DNA of 64,000 bases from CAZCEC01 sp964497615 (GTDB lineage Bacteria; Chloroflexota; Anaerolineae; Anaerolineales; UBA6663), in NCBI GenBank assembly GCA_964497615.1, contig CAZCEC010000007.1, positions 73,996 through 137,995 on the forward strand. Direction: 5' to 3'. Shown here in pieces: positions 18,578 to 26,892 of this stretch; the stretch's first letter is position 1, and each line of letters begins with the position of its first letter. A program made the translations under genes and the position numbers. Under the pieces are notes generated by a model. The model was not told where the DNA came from. It made no database searches and saw only the letters and a program-made list of their open reading frames with translations.

Positions 18578-19737
18578 TGGAGCGGTCCGCCGTCGAATCT
18601 GCCCTGGCGCGCCTGGACGCGTGGATTGAGGCGCGCGATTTTCGCGGCTGGGACCCGCACGATGCGCTGAACAGCCCGCTGCTGAAGGCCCTCACCTTTG
18701 GGCAGCGGCGGCTGGGGCAGGTGTGGGTGCAGCTCCTGCGCCGCAGCCCGCTGAACGTGCGTCCCCTGCTGGGGGTCACGACCGGGCACAACCCCAAGGC
18801 GATGGGGCTGTTCCTGGCGAGCTACTGGCGTAAGCATCAACTGAGCGGCGAGACGCGCCACCGGGAACGCGCGCAGTGGCTGGCCGAGTGGCTGCGCGAC
18901 AACGCGGCGCGCACCGCGCACGGGCTGGGCTGGGGCTACAACTTTGATTGGCCCAACCGTGATTTCTTTGCGCTGGCCGGGACACCCACCATCGTGAACA
19001 CGGCCTTTGTGGGGCTGGCGCTGCTGGACGTGCAATTGGCGGACTTCGACGCGCTGGCGCTTGTGCGCGGGGCCTGTGACTTCATCCGCCACGATCTGCG
19101 GCAGACGCCCGGCGGGCCGGGAGAGGTGTGTTTCAGCTATACGCCGCTCGATGGGCGGCGGGTGCACAATGCCAACGTGCTGGGCGCGTGGCTGCTGGCC
19201 GAGACGGCGGCGCGCACCGGCGCGGCGGCGCTGGCCGATCTCGCCCTGGCGGCGGCGCGCTACACCGCGCGGCGGCAGCGGGCCGATGGGGCGTGGCTGT
19301 ATGGCGAGGCCGCGCACGACGGCTGGGTGGACGGCTTCCACACCGGCTATGTGCTGCTGGGGCTGCGCGGGGTGGGGCGCGCCCTGGCGACGACCGAGTT
19401 TGCGGAGGCCGTGCGCCGGGGCTACGCTTATTGGAAGGCGCACTTCATCGGGCCCGCGGGCGCGCCGCGCTATTATCCGGACCGCCCCTACCCGCAGGAC
19501 GCGCACAGCGCGGCGGTCAGCATATTGACTTTGCTGGAGTTTGCCCAAGACGACCCGGCGGCCGCGCCGCTGGCCGGGCAGATGGCGAGTTGGGCCATCG
19601 AGAATCTGCAAGCGCCGGAGGGCTGCTTTGACTATGAGATTAACCGCCGCTACCGCAACCGGATCCCCTACATGCGCTGGACGCAGGCCTGGATGCAGCG
19701 GGCGCTGACCGAGTGGGTGGTGGCCGCCCATGCCTGA
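18577..19737 (+). CDS. Predicted alpha/alpha-toroid protein of polysaccharide loci, function unknown
   Basis: The 386 residues show repeating helical hairpins with GWGYNFDWPNRDFF, PTIVNTAFVGLALL, CFSYTPLDGRRVHNAN and DGWVDGFHTGYVLLGL. The Trp/Asp/His-rich turns are typical of six-hairpin (alpha/alpha) toroid enzymes such as glycosidases and epimerases. Relatives in other capsule clusters often carry the label delta-aminolevulinic acid dehydratase, but no PBG-synthase lysine or zinc motif is visible, so that name is not used. A lyase, hydrolase or epimerase acting on a glycan intermediate is possible. It overlaps both neighbours (TAATG upstream, 8 bases downstream). Confidence 0.65.
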   Translation: MERSAVESALARLDAWIEARDFRGWDPHDALNSPLLKALTFGQRRLGQVWVQLLRRSPLNVRPLLGVTTGHNPKAMGLFLASYWRKHQLSGETRHRERAQWLAEWLRDNAARTAHGLGWGYNFDWPNRDFFALAGTPTIVNTAFVGLALLDVQLADFDALALVRGACDFIRHDLRQTPGGPGEVCFSYTPLDGRRVHNANVLGAWLLAETAARTGAAALADLALAAARYTARRQRADGAWLYGEAAHDGWVDGFHTGYVLLGLRGVGRALATTEFAEAVRRGYAYWKAHFIGPAGAPRYYPDRPYPQDAHSAAVSILTLLEFAQDDPAAAPLAGQMASWAIENLQAPEGCFDYEINRRYRNRIPYMRWTQAWMQRALTEWVVAAHA

Positions 19738-20503
19738 CGCCGCCGCGCCGCGCCGCGTCCAATTCCTGGGCGCGCCGGTGGATGCCATCACCCTGCCCGA
19801 TATCCTGGCGTGGATCACGGCCGCGGCGCGCGACCGCACCCCGCGCCAGATCGCGGTGGTCAACGCCAACAAGTACTACCTGATGGCGCGCGACCCGGCG
19901 CTGCGGACGATCGTGAGCGCCGCCGACCTGGTGCTGCCGGAATGGGCCGTGGTGTGGGGCGCGCGCCAGCTTGGCCTGCCGCCGCTGACGCACTCCGGCG
20001 GGCTGCTGGTGGCGCAGGCCTTCCTGCCCTACGCGGCGCGGACCGGGCTGCGGCCCTACTTCCTGGGCGCCCGGCCGGAGGTGATGGCGCGGCTGCTGGA
20101 ACGGCTGCGCGCGCAGTATCCGGAGTTGGACATCGCCGGCGGGCATCACGGCTATCTCACCACGCCGGAGATCGAGGCCGCGGCCCTGGCCGAGATCGAA
20201 GCCGCCCGGCCGGACATGCTGTTCGTGGCCTTCGGCTCGCCCAAACAGGAACAGTGGATCGCCAAGCACAGCCCTCGGCTGGGGGTGCCGGTGAGCATCG
20301 GCGTGGGCGGCACCTTCGACGTGCTGGCCGGGCTGAAGCCCGATGCGCCGGCCTGGGCGCGCGGGCGCGGGCTGGAGTGGCTGACGCGGCTGGCGCAGGA
20401 CCCGCGCGCCTATGCCCGCCGCTATCTGGTGACCAACATCTGGTTTGTGTGGCAGGTGGCGCAGGCCCGCCTGGGAGGCAACGGGAAGCATGCCGCGGAT
20501 TGA
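19730..20503 (+). CDS. WecG/TagA/CpsF-family glycosyltransferase (GT26)
   Basis: This 257-residue protein has the family order: INIT-like VDAITLPDIL, VVNANKYYLMARDP, the PYFLGARPEV segment, GYLTTPE and the signature FVAFGSPKQEQWI, then GVGGTFDVLAG and the C-terminal EWLTRLAQDPRAYARRYL membrane-association tail. The family transfers ManNAc-type residues to a polyprenyl-diphosphate-linked sugar, making the linkage disaccharide. The adjacent WecB gene would supply UDP-ManNAc. In the catalytic region the usual PDG reads PEW, so the expected Asp base is replaced by Glu; whether this is common in the subfamily could not be checked. Confidence 0.88.
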   Translation: MPDAAAPRRVQFLGAPVDAITLPDILAWITAAARDRTPRQIAVVNANKYYLMARDPALRTIVSAADLVLPEWAVVWGARQLGLPPLTHSGGLLVAQAFLPYAARTGLRPYFLGARPEVMARLLERLRAQYPELDIAGGHHGYLTTPEIEAAALAEIEAARPDMLFVAFGSPKQEQWIAKHSPRLGVPVSIGVGGTFDVLAGLKPDAPAWARGRGLEWLTRLAQDPRAYARRYLVTNIWFVWQVAQARLGGNGKHAAD

Positions 20504-21605
20504 CCTGGTGGTGGGCGCGCGCCCCAACTTCATGAAGGCGGCTCCGGTGCTGCGGGCTCTGCGCGCGCAGCGCCTCGATTGGGACACGCGCCTGATCCAC
20601 ACCGGCCAGCACTACGACGAGCGGCTGTCGGCGCTGTTCTTTCAGCAGTTGAGCCTGCCGGCTCCGGATGTGAATTTGGGCGTGGGTTCCGGCACACACA
20701 CGGCGCAGACCGCGCGCGTGATGCTGGCGCTGGAAGAGTACTTTGCCGCCGGCCGGCCGGACCTGCTGGTGGTGTTCGGCGACGTGAATTCCACGCTGGC
20801 GGCGGCGCTGGTGGCCAGCAAGCTGGGTGTGCCGCTGGCGCACGTGGAGGCGGGGCTGCGCAGCTTCGACCGTGCGATGCCGGAAGAGATCAACCGGCTG
20901 CTGACCGACGCCGTGGCTGACCTGCTGTTCATCACCGAGGCGGAGGCCGAGCACAACTTATTACGCGAGGGCTGCGCGCCGGAGAAGATTCACTTCGCCG
21001 GCAATACTATGATTGATACGCTTTTGCGTCACCAGTCCGCTGCCGCGGCGCTGGACATGCCGGCCCGGCTGGGCGCGCCGCCGGGGCGCTACGTGGTGGT
21101 GACCCTGCACCGCCCGTCGAACGTGGACGAGCGCGCCGGGCTGAGGGCCGTCATGGAGGCACTGGGCGCGCTGGCCGCCGAAGCGCCCGTGATCTTTCCC
21201 GTCCATCCGCGCACGGCCAGCCGCCTGCGCGATTGGGGCCTGTGGGAGCCGGCGGCGCAGGCAGGGGTTCGGCTGCTGGAGCCGCTGGGCTATCTGGAGT
21301 TCATCGGCGCGCTGCAGGGGGCGGGCGCGGTGCTGACCGACTCGGGCGGCATCCAGGAGGAGACCACCATCCTGCGCGTGCCGTGCGTCACCCTGCGCCG
21401 CAACACCGAGCGTCCCGTGACGGTGACCCACGGCACCAACGTATTGGCGGGTGACGACCCGGCGCTGGCGGTGGACTACGTGCGGCAGGCGCTGCGAGGC
21501 GAGTGGCTGGCCCCGCCCACGCCGCCCGCCGGCTGGGATGGCCGGGCGGGGGAGCGCATTGCCACCGTCGTGGCGGAGTGGGTGGAGGCACGGGCGAGGG
21601 TATAA
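20490..21605 (+). CDS. wecB: UDP-N-acetylglucosamine 2-epimerase (non-hydrolysing)
   Basis: This 371-residue GT-B-fold epimerase starts PRIDLVVGARPNFMKAAPVL. It continues with HTGQHYDERLS, VFGDVNSTLAAAL, HVEAGLRSFDRAMPEEINRLLTD and TDSGGIQEE, all diagnostic of WecB. It converts UDP-GlcNAc to UDP-ManNAc in the cytosol. The start was set at 20490, where GGGAAG precedes the ATG, because the 15 upstream codons lie inside the GT26 gene. The 14-base overlap with the GT26 gene supports a joint function in building a ManNAc-containing linkage unit. A TATAAT sequence spans its stop codon. Confidence 0.92.
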   Translation: MPRIDLVVGARPNFMKAAPVLRALRAQRLDWDTRLIHTGQHYDERLSALFFQQLSLPAPDVNLGVGSGTHTAQTARVMLALEEYFAAGRPDLLVVFGDVNSTLAAALVASKLGVPLAHVEAGLRSFDRAMPEEINRLLTDAVADLLFITEAEAEHNLLREGCAPEKIHFAGNTMIDTLLRHQSAAAALDMPARLGAPPGRYVVVTLHRPSNVDERAGLRAVMEALGALAAEAPVIFPVHPRTASRLRDWGLWEPAAQAGVRLLEPLGYLEFIGALQGAGAVLTDSGGIQEETTILRVPCVTLRRNTERPVTVTHGTNVLAGDDPALAVDYVRQALRGEWLAPPTPPAGWDGRAGERIATVVAEWVEARARV

Positions 21606-21606
21606 T
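21601..21606 (+). promoter_or_regulatory. Possible -10 element inside the operon
   Basis: A perfect TATAAT lies over the wecB stop codon, 53 bases before the sugar-transferase ATG. No good -35 hexamer is visible 16-18 bases upstream. In DNA this GC-rich a perfect TATAAT is uncommon, so an internal promoter is possible. Confidence 0.35.
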
Positions 21607-21659
21607 TCCTGGCGCGCCAATAGCGACCAAAACCGGCCGATCGGCGTTTGCCAGCCAGT

Positions 21660-23129
21660 ATGATTCCCCGCCGTTTCTTTTGGTTAGCCGACAGCCTCAT
21701 GATGGGGGTGGCCTTTGGGGCAGCCTATCTCGCCTTCCCCGGCCTGCGCGCCTGGGTGCTGGGCAGCGGGGTGCTGCAATACCCCTTGTTTCAACTCCTG
21801 ACGCCCGCCCCCGGCCCGACGCCGCCTCTGAGCGAGCGGCTGTGGGTGCTGCTGGTGCTGGCGCCGCTGACGATTTTCTGGCTGGAGGCGGCCGGCAACT
21901 ACCGGCCGATGCTCCAGCAGTCGCGCGCGCGGGTACTGGTGGGCGGCCTGCTGGCACCGTTCGGTGCGCTGAGCGTGCTGGCGCTGGTGCTGCTGGCCGT
22001 GACGGACGCGCCGCCCGGGCGGCTGTTCCTGTTCAGCTTCACCCTGGTCAGCGCCGTCCTGCTGGCGGGCTATCGGTCGCTGGTGCGCCTCTACTACAAA
22101 CGGCGCCAGGCGGCCGGCTATTATCACAAGAATGTGGTGCTGGCCGGCCCCACGGACAGTGTGGAGTGGATGGCGCGCTACCTGGCCAGGTACCCGGTCT
22201 CTGACGAGTATCGCGTGGCGGGCTATCTGCGCCTGGCGGACGATCAGCCGGCGCCCGCGCTGGACGCGCCGGACCTGGGCCAGGTGGGCGACCTAGGCCG
22301 CTTGCTCATCCACCGGCCAATCCACGAGGTGGTTGCGGTCGTACCGGCGGCGGGCGGCGACTGGCTGCCGCAGATGGTGCAGGACTGCGACTACTTTCGG
22401 GTGGGGCTGCGGGTGGTGCCGGAGGCCCTGCTGCTGATGAGCGAGCCGCACGACCTGCGCGTCCTGTATCACGCCGAACCGCTGCAATTGCCGGCCGTGG
22501 TGCTCCAACCGCCGGAGATCGACTCCGAGGCGCTGTTCTTCAAGCGGCTGTTCGATGTGGTGGTGGCTGCGGCGCTGCTGGTGGTCGTCGCCCCGCTGCT
22601 GGCGCTGATTGCGCTGGCGATCAAGGTCACGACGCCGGGCCTGCCGGTGCTGTATAGCTGGCGGGTGGCCGGCTTCAAGGGCGTGGAGTTCAAGGGCTAC
22701 AAATTCACCACCATGTGGGCGGATGCCGACGCCCGCAAGGCCGAGCTGCTGCACCGTAACGAGATGACGGGCCCGGTCTTCAAGCTCAAGGACGACCCGC
22801 GCGTGACGCCGCTGGGGCGCTTCCTGCGCAAGTACAGCCTGGATGAGCTGCCGCAGTTGTGGAGCGTGCTCAAGGGCGACATGAGCCTGGTGGGGCCGCG
22901 CCCCGCCTTTCCGCACGAACTGGCGCGCTACGAGATGTGGCAGAAGCGCAAGCTGAGCGTGCGCCCCGGCATGACGTGCCTGTGGCAGGTGAACGGCCGC
23001 AACCGGATTGCCGACTTCGACGAGTGGGTGCGGCTCGACCTGTATTACATCGAGCACTGGTCCTTGTGGCTGGACTTCAAGATCCTGGTGTGGACGGCGC
23101 TGGCGGTGGTGAAGGGGACCGGGTCCTGA
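21660..23129 (+). CDS. Polyprenyl-phosphate glycosylphosphotransferase (WbaP/WcaJ type initiator)
   Basis: The product is 489 residues. An N-terminal part with four membrane helices and a CoA-binding-like Rossmann segment (VVLAGPTDSVEWM) leads to a full catalytic Bac_transf domain from about residue 293. That domain has FFKRLFDVVVAAALL, the YKFTTM motif, DDPRVTPLGRFLRKYSLDELPQLW and GDMSLVGPRPAFPHEL, ending RPGMTCLWQVNGRN. The basic, DEL and GPRP motifs are intact. It transfers a hexose-1-phosphate to undecaprenyl phosphate. A TTG four codons upstream is possible but the ATG is preferred. With the WecA-like gene and the 35138 gene this is one of three initiator-type genes. The stop overlaps the next ATG. 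Confidence 0.9.
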   Translation: MIPRRFFWLADSLMMGVAFGAAYLAFPGLRAWVLGSGVLQYPLFQLLTPAPGPTPPLSERLWVLLVLAPLTIFWLEAAGNYRPMLQQSRARVLVGGLLAPFGALSVLALVLLAVTDAPPGRLFLFSFTLVSAVLLAGYRSLVRLYYKRRQAAGYYHKNVVLAGPTDSVEWMARYLARYPVSDEYRVAGYLRLADDQPAPALDAPDLGQVGDLGRLLIHRPIHEVVAVVPAAGGDWLPQMVQDCDYFRVGLRVVPEALLLMSEPHDLRVLYHAEPLQLPAVVLQPPEIDSEALFFKRLFDVVVAAALLVVVAPLLALIALAIKVTTPGLPVLYSWRVAGFKGVEFKGYKFTTMWADADARKAELLHRNEMTGPVFKLKDDPRVTPLGRFLRKYSLDELPQLWSVLKGDMSLVGPRPAFPHELARYEMWQKRKLSVRPGMTCLWQVNGRNRIADFDEWVRLDLYYIEHWSLWLDFKILVWTALAVVKGTGS

Positions 23130-24085
23130 TGCACTATCTTGTGACTGGCGGTGCTGGCTTCATCGGCAGCAACTTGGTGGACCGCCTGCTGGAACGGGGG
23201 CACACGGTCACCGCCTACGACAACTTGTCCACCGGGCAGGCGCGGTTCCTGGAAGGCGCCCGGTCGCACCCCAACTTCACGCTGGTGCGGGGCGACACCC
23301 TGGACCTGGAAGCGCTCACGGCGGCGATGCGCGGGGCGGACTTCGTGTTCCACCTGGCCGCCAATGCCGACGTGCGCTTTGGCACCGAGCACCCGCGCCG
23401 CGACCTGGAGCAGAACACGCTGGCGACTTTCAACGTGCTGGAGGCCATGCGCGCGGCGGGCGCGCGGCGGGTGGCGTTTTCGTCCACCGGCTCCATCTAT
23501 GGCGAGCCGGAGGTCTTCCCCACGCCGGAGGCCGCGCCCTTCCCGGTGCAGACCTCGCTCTACGGCGCCTCCAAGTTGGCGGGCGAGGGGCTGATTCAGG
23601 CGTACTGCGAGGGCTTTGGCTTTCAGGGCTACATCTTCCGCTTTGTCTCGATCCTGGGCGAGCGCTACACGCACGGGCACGTCTTCGACTTCTTCAAGCG
23701 CCTGCGCGCCGACCCGGCAGCGTTGCGCGTGCTGGGCGACGGCCGGCAGCGCAAGAGTTATCTGTATGTGCAGGACTGCGTGGACGCGATGCTGCTGGTC
23801 ATCGAGCGCGCCCAGGACAAGGTTAACATCTACAACCTGGGCGCGGACGAATACTGCCAGGTGACCGACTCTATCGGCTGGATTACGGAGCGGCTGGGCC
23901 TCGCGCCGCGCCTGACCTTCACTGGCGGCGAGCGCGGCTGGGTGGGCGACAGCCCCTTCATCTTCCTGGATACGCGCCGGGTGCGGGCGTTGGGCTGGAG
24001 GCCGCGCCTCTCGATCCGCGAAGGCATCCTGCGCACGGTGGACTATCTGGCCGCCAACCCGTGGGTGCTGGAGGCGCGCGCGTGA
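23129..24085 (+). CDS. NAD-dependent nucleotide-sugar epimerase (GalE-like SDR)
   Basis: This 318-residue extended SDR starts HYLVTGGAGFIGSNL. It has a catalytic Ser/Thr in FSSTGSIYGEP, the YGASK motif (Tyr/Lys pair), RFVSILGERYTHG and DGRQRKSYLYVQDCVDAM. The Asp after beta-2 (YDNLSTG) indicates NAD(H). It belongs with UDP-glucose 4-epimerase-like enzymes, but the substrate is not certain. The longer open frame upstream is shadow sequence inside the transferase gene. Its start overlaps the transferase stop and its own stop overlaps the next gene as GTGA, so it sits in a tightly coupled run. Confidence 0.85.
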   Translation: MHYLVTGGAGFIGSNLVDRLLERGHTVTAYDNLSTGQARFLEGARSHPNFTLVRGDTLDLEALTAAMRGADFVFHLAANADVRFGTEHPRRDLEQNTLATFNVLEAMRAAGARRVAFSSTGSIYGEPEVFPTPEAAPFPVQTSLYGASKLAGEGLIQAYCEGFGFQGYIFRFVSILGERYTHGHVFDFFKRLRADPAALRVLGDGRQRKSYLYVQDCVDAMLLVIERAQDKVNIYNLGADEYCQVTDSIGWITERLGLAPRLTFTGGERGWVGDSPFIFLDTRRVRALGWRPRLSIREGILRTVDYLAANPWVLEARA

Positions 24086-24942
24086 CGGCGCTCGCCGGCC
24101 GGGCCGCCCTGATCACGGGCGCCTCGCGCGGGCTGGGGGCGGCGCTGGCGCGCGCCTATTGGGCCGCTGGCGCCAGCCTGTGCCTGTCTGCCCGCTCGGG
24201 TGATGACCTGAACGCCCTGGCCGCCAGCCTGCCGCCGCGCGATGGGCAGCAGGTTGTGTTCTATGCCGCCGACCTGAGCGACCCCGCCGCGCCGGCTCAA
24301 CTGGCTGCCGCGGCCAGTGAAGCGTTTCCGGCGCTGAACATTCTCATCAACAACGCCGCCCTCCAGGGGCCGATTGGCCCGGCCTGGGACAATGACTGGG
24401 ACGCCTGGCAAACCGCCCTGCGGGTGAACTTGCTGGCGCCAGTGGAGCTGTGCCGGCTGTGCGCGCCGCGCCTGCGGGCGCAGGGCAGGGGCAAGATCAT
24501 CAACCTCTCCGGCGGCGGGGCGACTGGGCCGCGCCCGGGGTTCTCGGCGTATGCCGCCGCGAAAGCGGGGCTGGTGCGCTTCACCGAGACCCTGGCGGCT
24601 GAGTTACAGGACCACGGCGTGGATGTGAACGCGGTCTCGCCGGGGATGCTCAACACCGCCATGCAGGCCGCCATCGTAGCGGCGGGGCCGGCGCAGGCCG
24701 GGGAGCGCGAATATGCGCAAGCCAGGCGCGCCGCCGAGGGCGAGGCGGCGGCCTTCGAGCGCGCCGCCGCGCTGTGCGTCTTCCTGGGGTCGGCGGCCAG
24801 CGACGGGATTACCGGCCGGCTGTTGAGTGCGGTGTGGGACGACTGGGCGGCGCTGCCGGCGCGGCTGGCGGAACTGCGCGCCAGCGATGTGTTCACCCTG
24901 CGGCGGATCACGCCGAAGGACCGGGGGCTGGATTGGGAGTAG
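24082..24942 (+). CDS. Classical SDR-family oxidoreductase
   Basis: The 286-residue SDR has LITGASRGLGAALARAYW (TGxxxGxG), the NNAAL motif in ILINNAALQGP, catalytic Ser in NLSGGGA, YAAAK (Tyr/Lys), and VSPGML after it. The GTG start at 24082 gives the standard N-terminus close to the nucleotide loop. It lies between a GalE-like epimerase and a Gfo/Idh dehydrogenase, so it probably reduces a keto-sugar nucleotide or related intermediate. A longer-than-usual C-terminal tail ends in ITPKDRGLDWE. The last 10 bases overlap the next gene. Confidence 0.85.
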   Translation: MTALAGRAALITGASRGLGAALARAYWAAGASLCLSARSGDDLNALAASLPPRDGQQVVFYAADLSDPAAPAQLAAAASEAFPALNILINNAALQGPIGPAWDNDWDAWQTALRVNLLAPVELCRLCAPRLRAQGRGKIINLSGGGATGPRPGFSAYAAAKAGLVRFTETLAAELQDHGVDVNAVSPGMLNTAMQAAIVAAGPAQAGEREYAQARRAAEGEAAAFERAAALCVFLGSAASDGITGRLLSAVWDDWAALPARLAELRASDVFTLRRITPKDRGLDWE

Positions 24943-25928
24943 GCGTCGCCATCATCGGCTGCGGGCTCATTGGGCAGAAGCGGGCGCGGGCGCTGGGCCC
25001 GGCGCGGCTGCTGGCCTGCGCCGACCCGGTGTTGGCGCGGGCGGAGGCGCTGGCGAGGGGCGCGCCGGGGGCCGCGGCGCTGGCTGATTGGCGCGCGGCG
25101 CTGGACGTGCCGGGCGTGGAGATCGTCATCGTCGCCACGACCAATAATGTGCTGGCCGAGATCACCCTGGCGGCGCTGAGGGCGGGCAAGCATGTGCTGG
25201 TGGAGAAGCCCGCGGCGCGCTCAAGCGCTGAGCTGAAGCCCGTCATCGCGGCGGCGGAGCAGGCGGGCCGGCTGGTGCGGGTGGGCTTCAACCATCGCTA
25301 CCACCGCTCGCTGCGCCAGGCGCGCGAACTGTTCGCGGCGGGCGCGCTGGGCGAGATGATGTTCGTGCGCGGGCGGTACGGGCACGGCGGCCGGCCCGGC
25401 TACGAGCGTGAGTGGCGGGCCGACCCGGCGCTCTCCGGCGGCGGCGAATTGCTCGACCAGGGCGTGCACCTGATCGACCTGGCGCGCTGCTTCCTGGGCG
25501 ACTTTGCCCATGTCACCGGGCTGGCCCGCACCTACTACTGGCCCATGCCAGTGGACGACAACGGCTTCATGCTCCTGCGCACGGCGCGCCAGCAGGCGGC
25601 CTTCCTGCATGTGAGCTGCACCGAGTGGAAGAACCTGTTTTCGCTCGAAATCTATGGGCGCGACGCCAAGCTGCACGCCGAGGGGCTGGGCGGCAGCTAT
25701 GGGGTGGAGCGCCTGACCTACTACAAGATGCTGCCGGAGATGGGCCCGCCGGAGACGACGACGTGGGAGTACCCGATGGCGGACGACTCGTGGGCGGTGG
25801 AGTTCGCGGAGTTCCTGGAGGACCTCGCGCTGGGCCGGCCGCCGGCCGCGGGGCTGGGCGACGCGCTGAGGGCGCTGGAGGTGGTGGAGCAGGTCTACGC
25901 GGAGTCCGGGTATGATCATCACGCGTAG
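24933..25928 (+). CDS. Gfo/Idh/MocA-family dehydrogenase
   Basis: The protein is about 331 residues. The N-terminal Rossmann domain starts GVAIIGCGLIGQKRARAL, with VVATTNN-like substrate loop and HVLVEKPAARS carrying the conserved EKP lysine. The C-terminal domain shows GGGELLDQGVHLIDLARCFLG, with the His/Asp pair typical of active members. It would oxidise or reduce a sugar or sugar nucleotide with NAD(P). There is no ATG close to the Rossmann loop; TTG at 24933 behind a GGGGG run is the best start. Upstream codons lie inside the SDR gene. Its end overlaps the heptose kinase by 17 bases. Confidence 0.85.
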   Translation: MGVGVAIIGCGLIGQKRARALGPARLLACADPVLARAEALARGAPGAAALADWRAALDVPGVEIVIVATTNNVLAEITLAALRAGKHVLVEKPAARSSAELKPVIAAAEQAGRLVRVGFNHRYHRSLRQARELFAAGALGEMMFVRGRYGHGGRPGYEREWRADPALSGGGELLDQGVHLIDLARCFLGDFAHVTGLARTYYWPMPVDDNGFMLLRTARQQAAFLHVSCTEWKNLFSLEIYGRDAKLHAEGLGGSYGVERLTYYKMLPEMGPPETTTWEYPMADDSWAVEFAEFLEDLALGRPPAAGLGDALRALEVVEQVYAESGYDHHA

Positions 25929-26892
25929 CCCGCTGCGCATCACCCTGGGCGGCGGCGGCACCGACCTGCCCTCGTACTACACGCAGCACGGCGGCTTCCT
26001 CATCGCGGCGGCGATTGACAAGTACGTGTATGTCAACGTCCTGCGGCCGTTCACGCCCGGCATCTATCTCAAGTATTCGCAGTTGGAGCATGTGGAGACG
26101 GTGGACGAGGTGCGGCACCCCATCATCCGCGAAGCCATTCGCCTGCTCGATTTCAAGACGCCGCAGATCGAGATCACCACCCTGGCCGATATCCCGGCCG
26201 GCACCGGGCTGGGGTCGTCGGGCAGCTTCACCACGGCCCTGCTCAAGGCGTTGCACGCGCATCGCCGCCGGCTATTACCCCCGGGCGAGTTGGCCGAGGC
26301 CGCCTGCGACATCGAGATCAACCGGCTGGGTGAGCCGGTGGGCAAGCAGGACCAGTACATCGCCGCCTATGGGGGCGTGACCTGTTTTGACTTTCACCCA
26401 GACGGGAGCGTGACCGCTGAGCCGCTGAACGTGAGCATGGCCACCCTCTTCAATCTGGAAGACAACCTGCTCTTGTTCTTTACCGGCTTCGCGCGCAGCG
26501 CCGGCCGCATCCTGCACGACCAGCACACGCGCACCCAGCAGGCCGACCCGGCCATGCTCGACAATCTGCACTATGTGAAGGAGTTGGGCTACCGCAGCCG
26601 CGCCATGCTGGCGGCGGGCGATACGCGCGCCTTTGGCGAACTGCTGCACGCGCAATGGGAGCACAAACTGCGCCGCTCGCCCGGCATGAGCAATTCGCAG
26701 ATCAATGCCTGGTATGAATTGGGCCGGGCCAACGGCGCGGTGGGCGGCAAGTTGGTGGGCGCGGGCGGCGGCGGCTTCCTGCTGTTCTATTCGGAGGACC
26801 ATCGCCGGCTGCGGCAGGCGATGGCCGGGGCCGGGCTGGAAGAAGTGCGCTTCCGGTTCGACTTCGACGGGACGAAGGTGCTCTTCGGGTGA
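25912..26892 (+). CDS. hddA: GHMP kinase, D-glycero-D-manno-heptose 7-phosphate kinase type (copy 1)
   Basis: The 326 residues follow the HddA plan: N-terminal ITRSPLRITLGGGGTDLPSYY, the GHMP ATP loop IPAGTGLGSSGSFTTAL at about 94-110, GKQDQYIAAYGG, and the C-terminal GGKLVGAGGGGFLLFY. HddA phosphorylates D-glycero-D-manno-heptose 7-phosphate at C1 to give the 1,7-bisphosphate in the GDP-heptose pathway. A related kinase for another sugar is the alternative, but the next genes (HddC, GmhA, GmhB) make the heptose assignment strong. It overlaps the HddC gene as GTGA. Confidence 0.85.
   Translation: MIITRSPLRITLGGGGTDLPSYYTQHGGFLIAAAIDKYVYVNVLRPFTPGIYLKYSQLEHVETVDEVRHPIIREAIRLLDFKTPQIEITTLADIPAGTGLGSSGSFTTALLKALHAHRRRLLPPGELAEAACDIEINRLGEPVGKQDQYIAAYGGVTCFDFHPDGSVTAEPLNVSMATLFNLEDNLLLFFTGFARSAGRILHDQHTRTQQADPAMLDNLHYVKELGYRSRAMLAAGDTRAFGELLHAQWEHKLRRSPGMSNSQINAWYELGRANGAVGGKLVGAGGGGFLLFYSEDHRRLRQAMAGAGLEEVRFRFDFDGTKVLFG

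Noticed and set aside
18577..19737. Delta-aminolevulinic acid dehydratase
   Set aside because: Relatives carry this name, but no active-site lysine or metal motif of that enzyme is visible and the fold looks like an alpha/alpha toroid.
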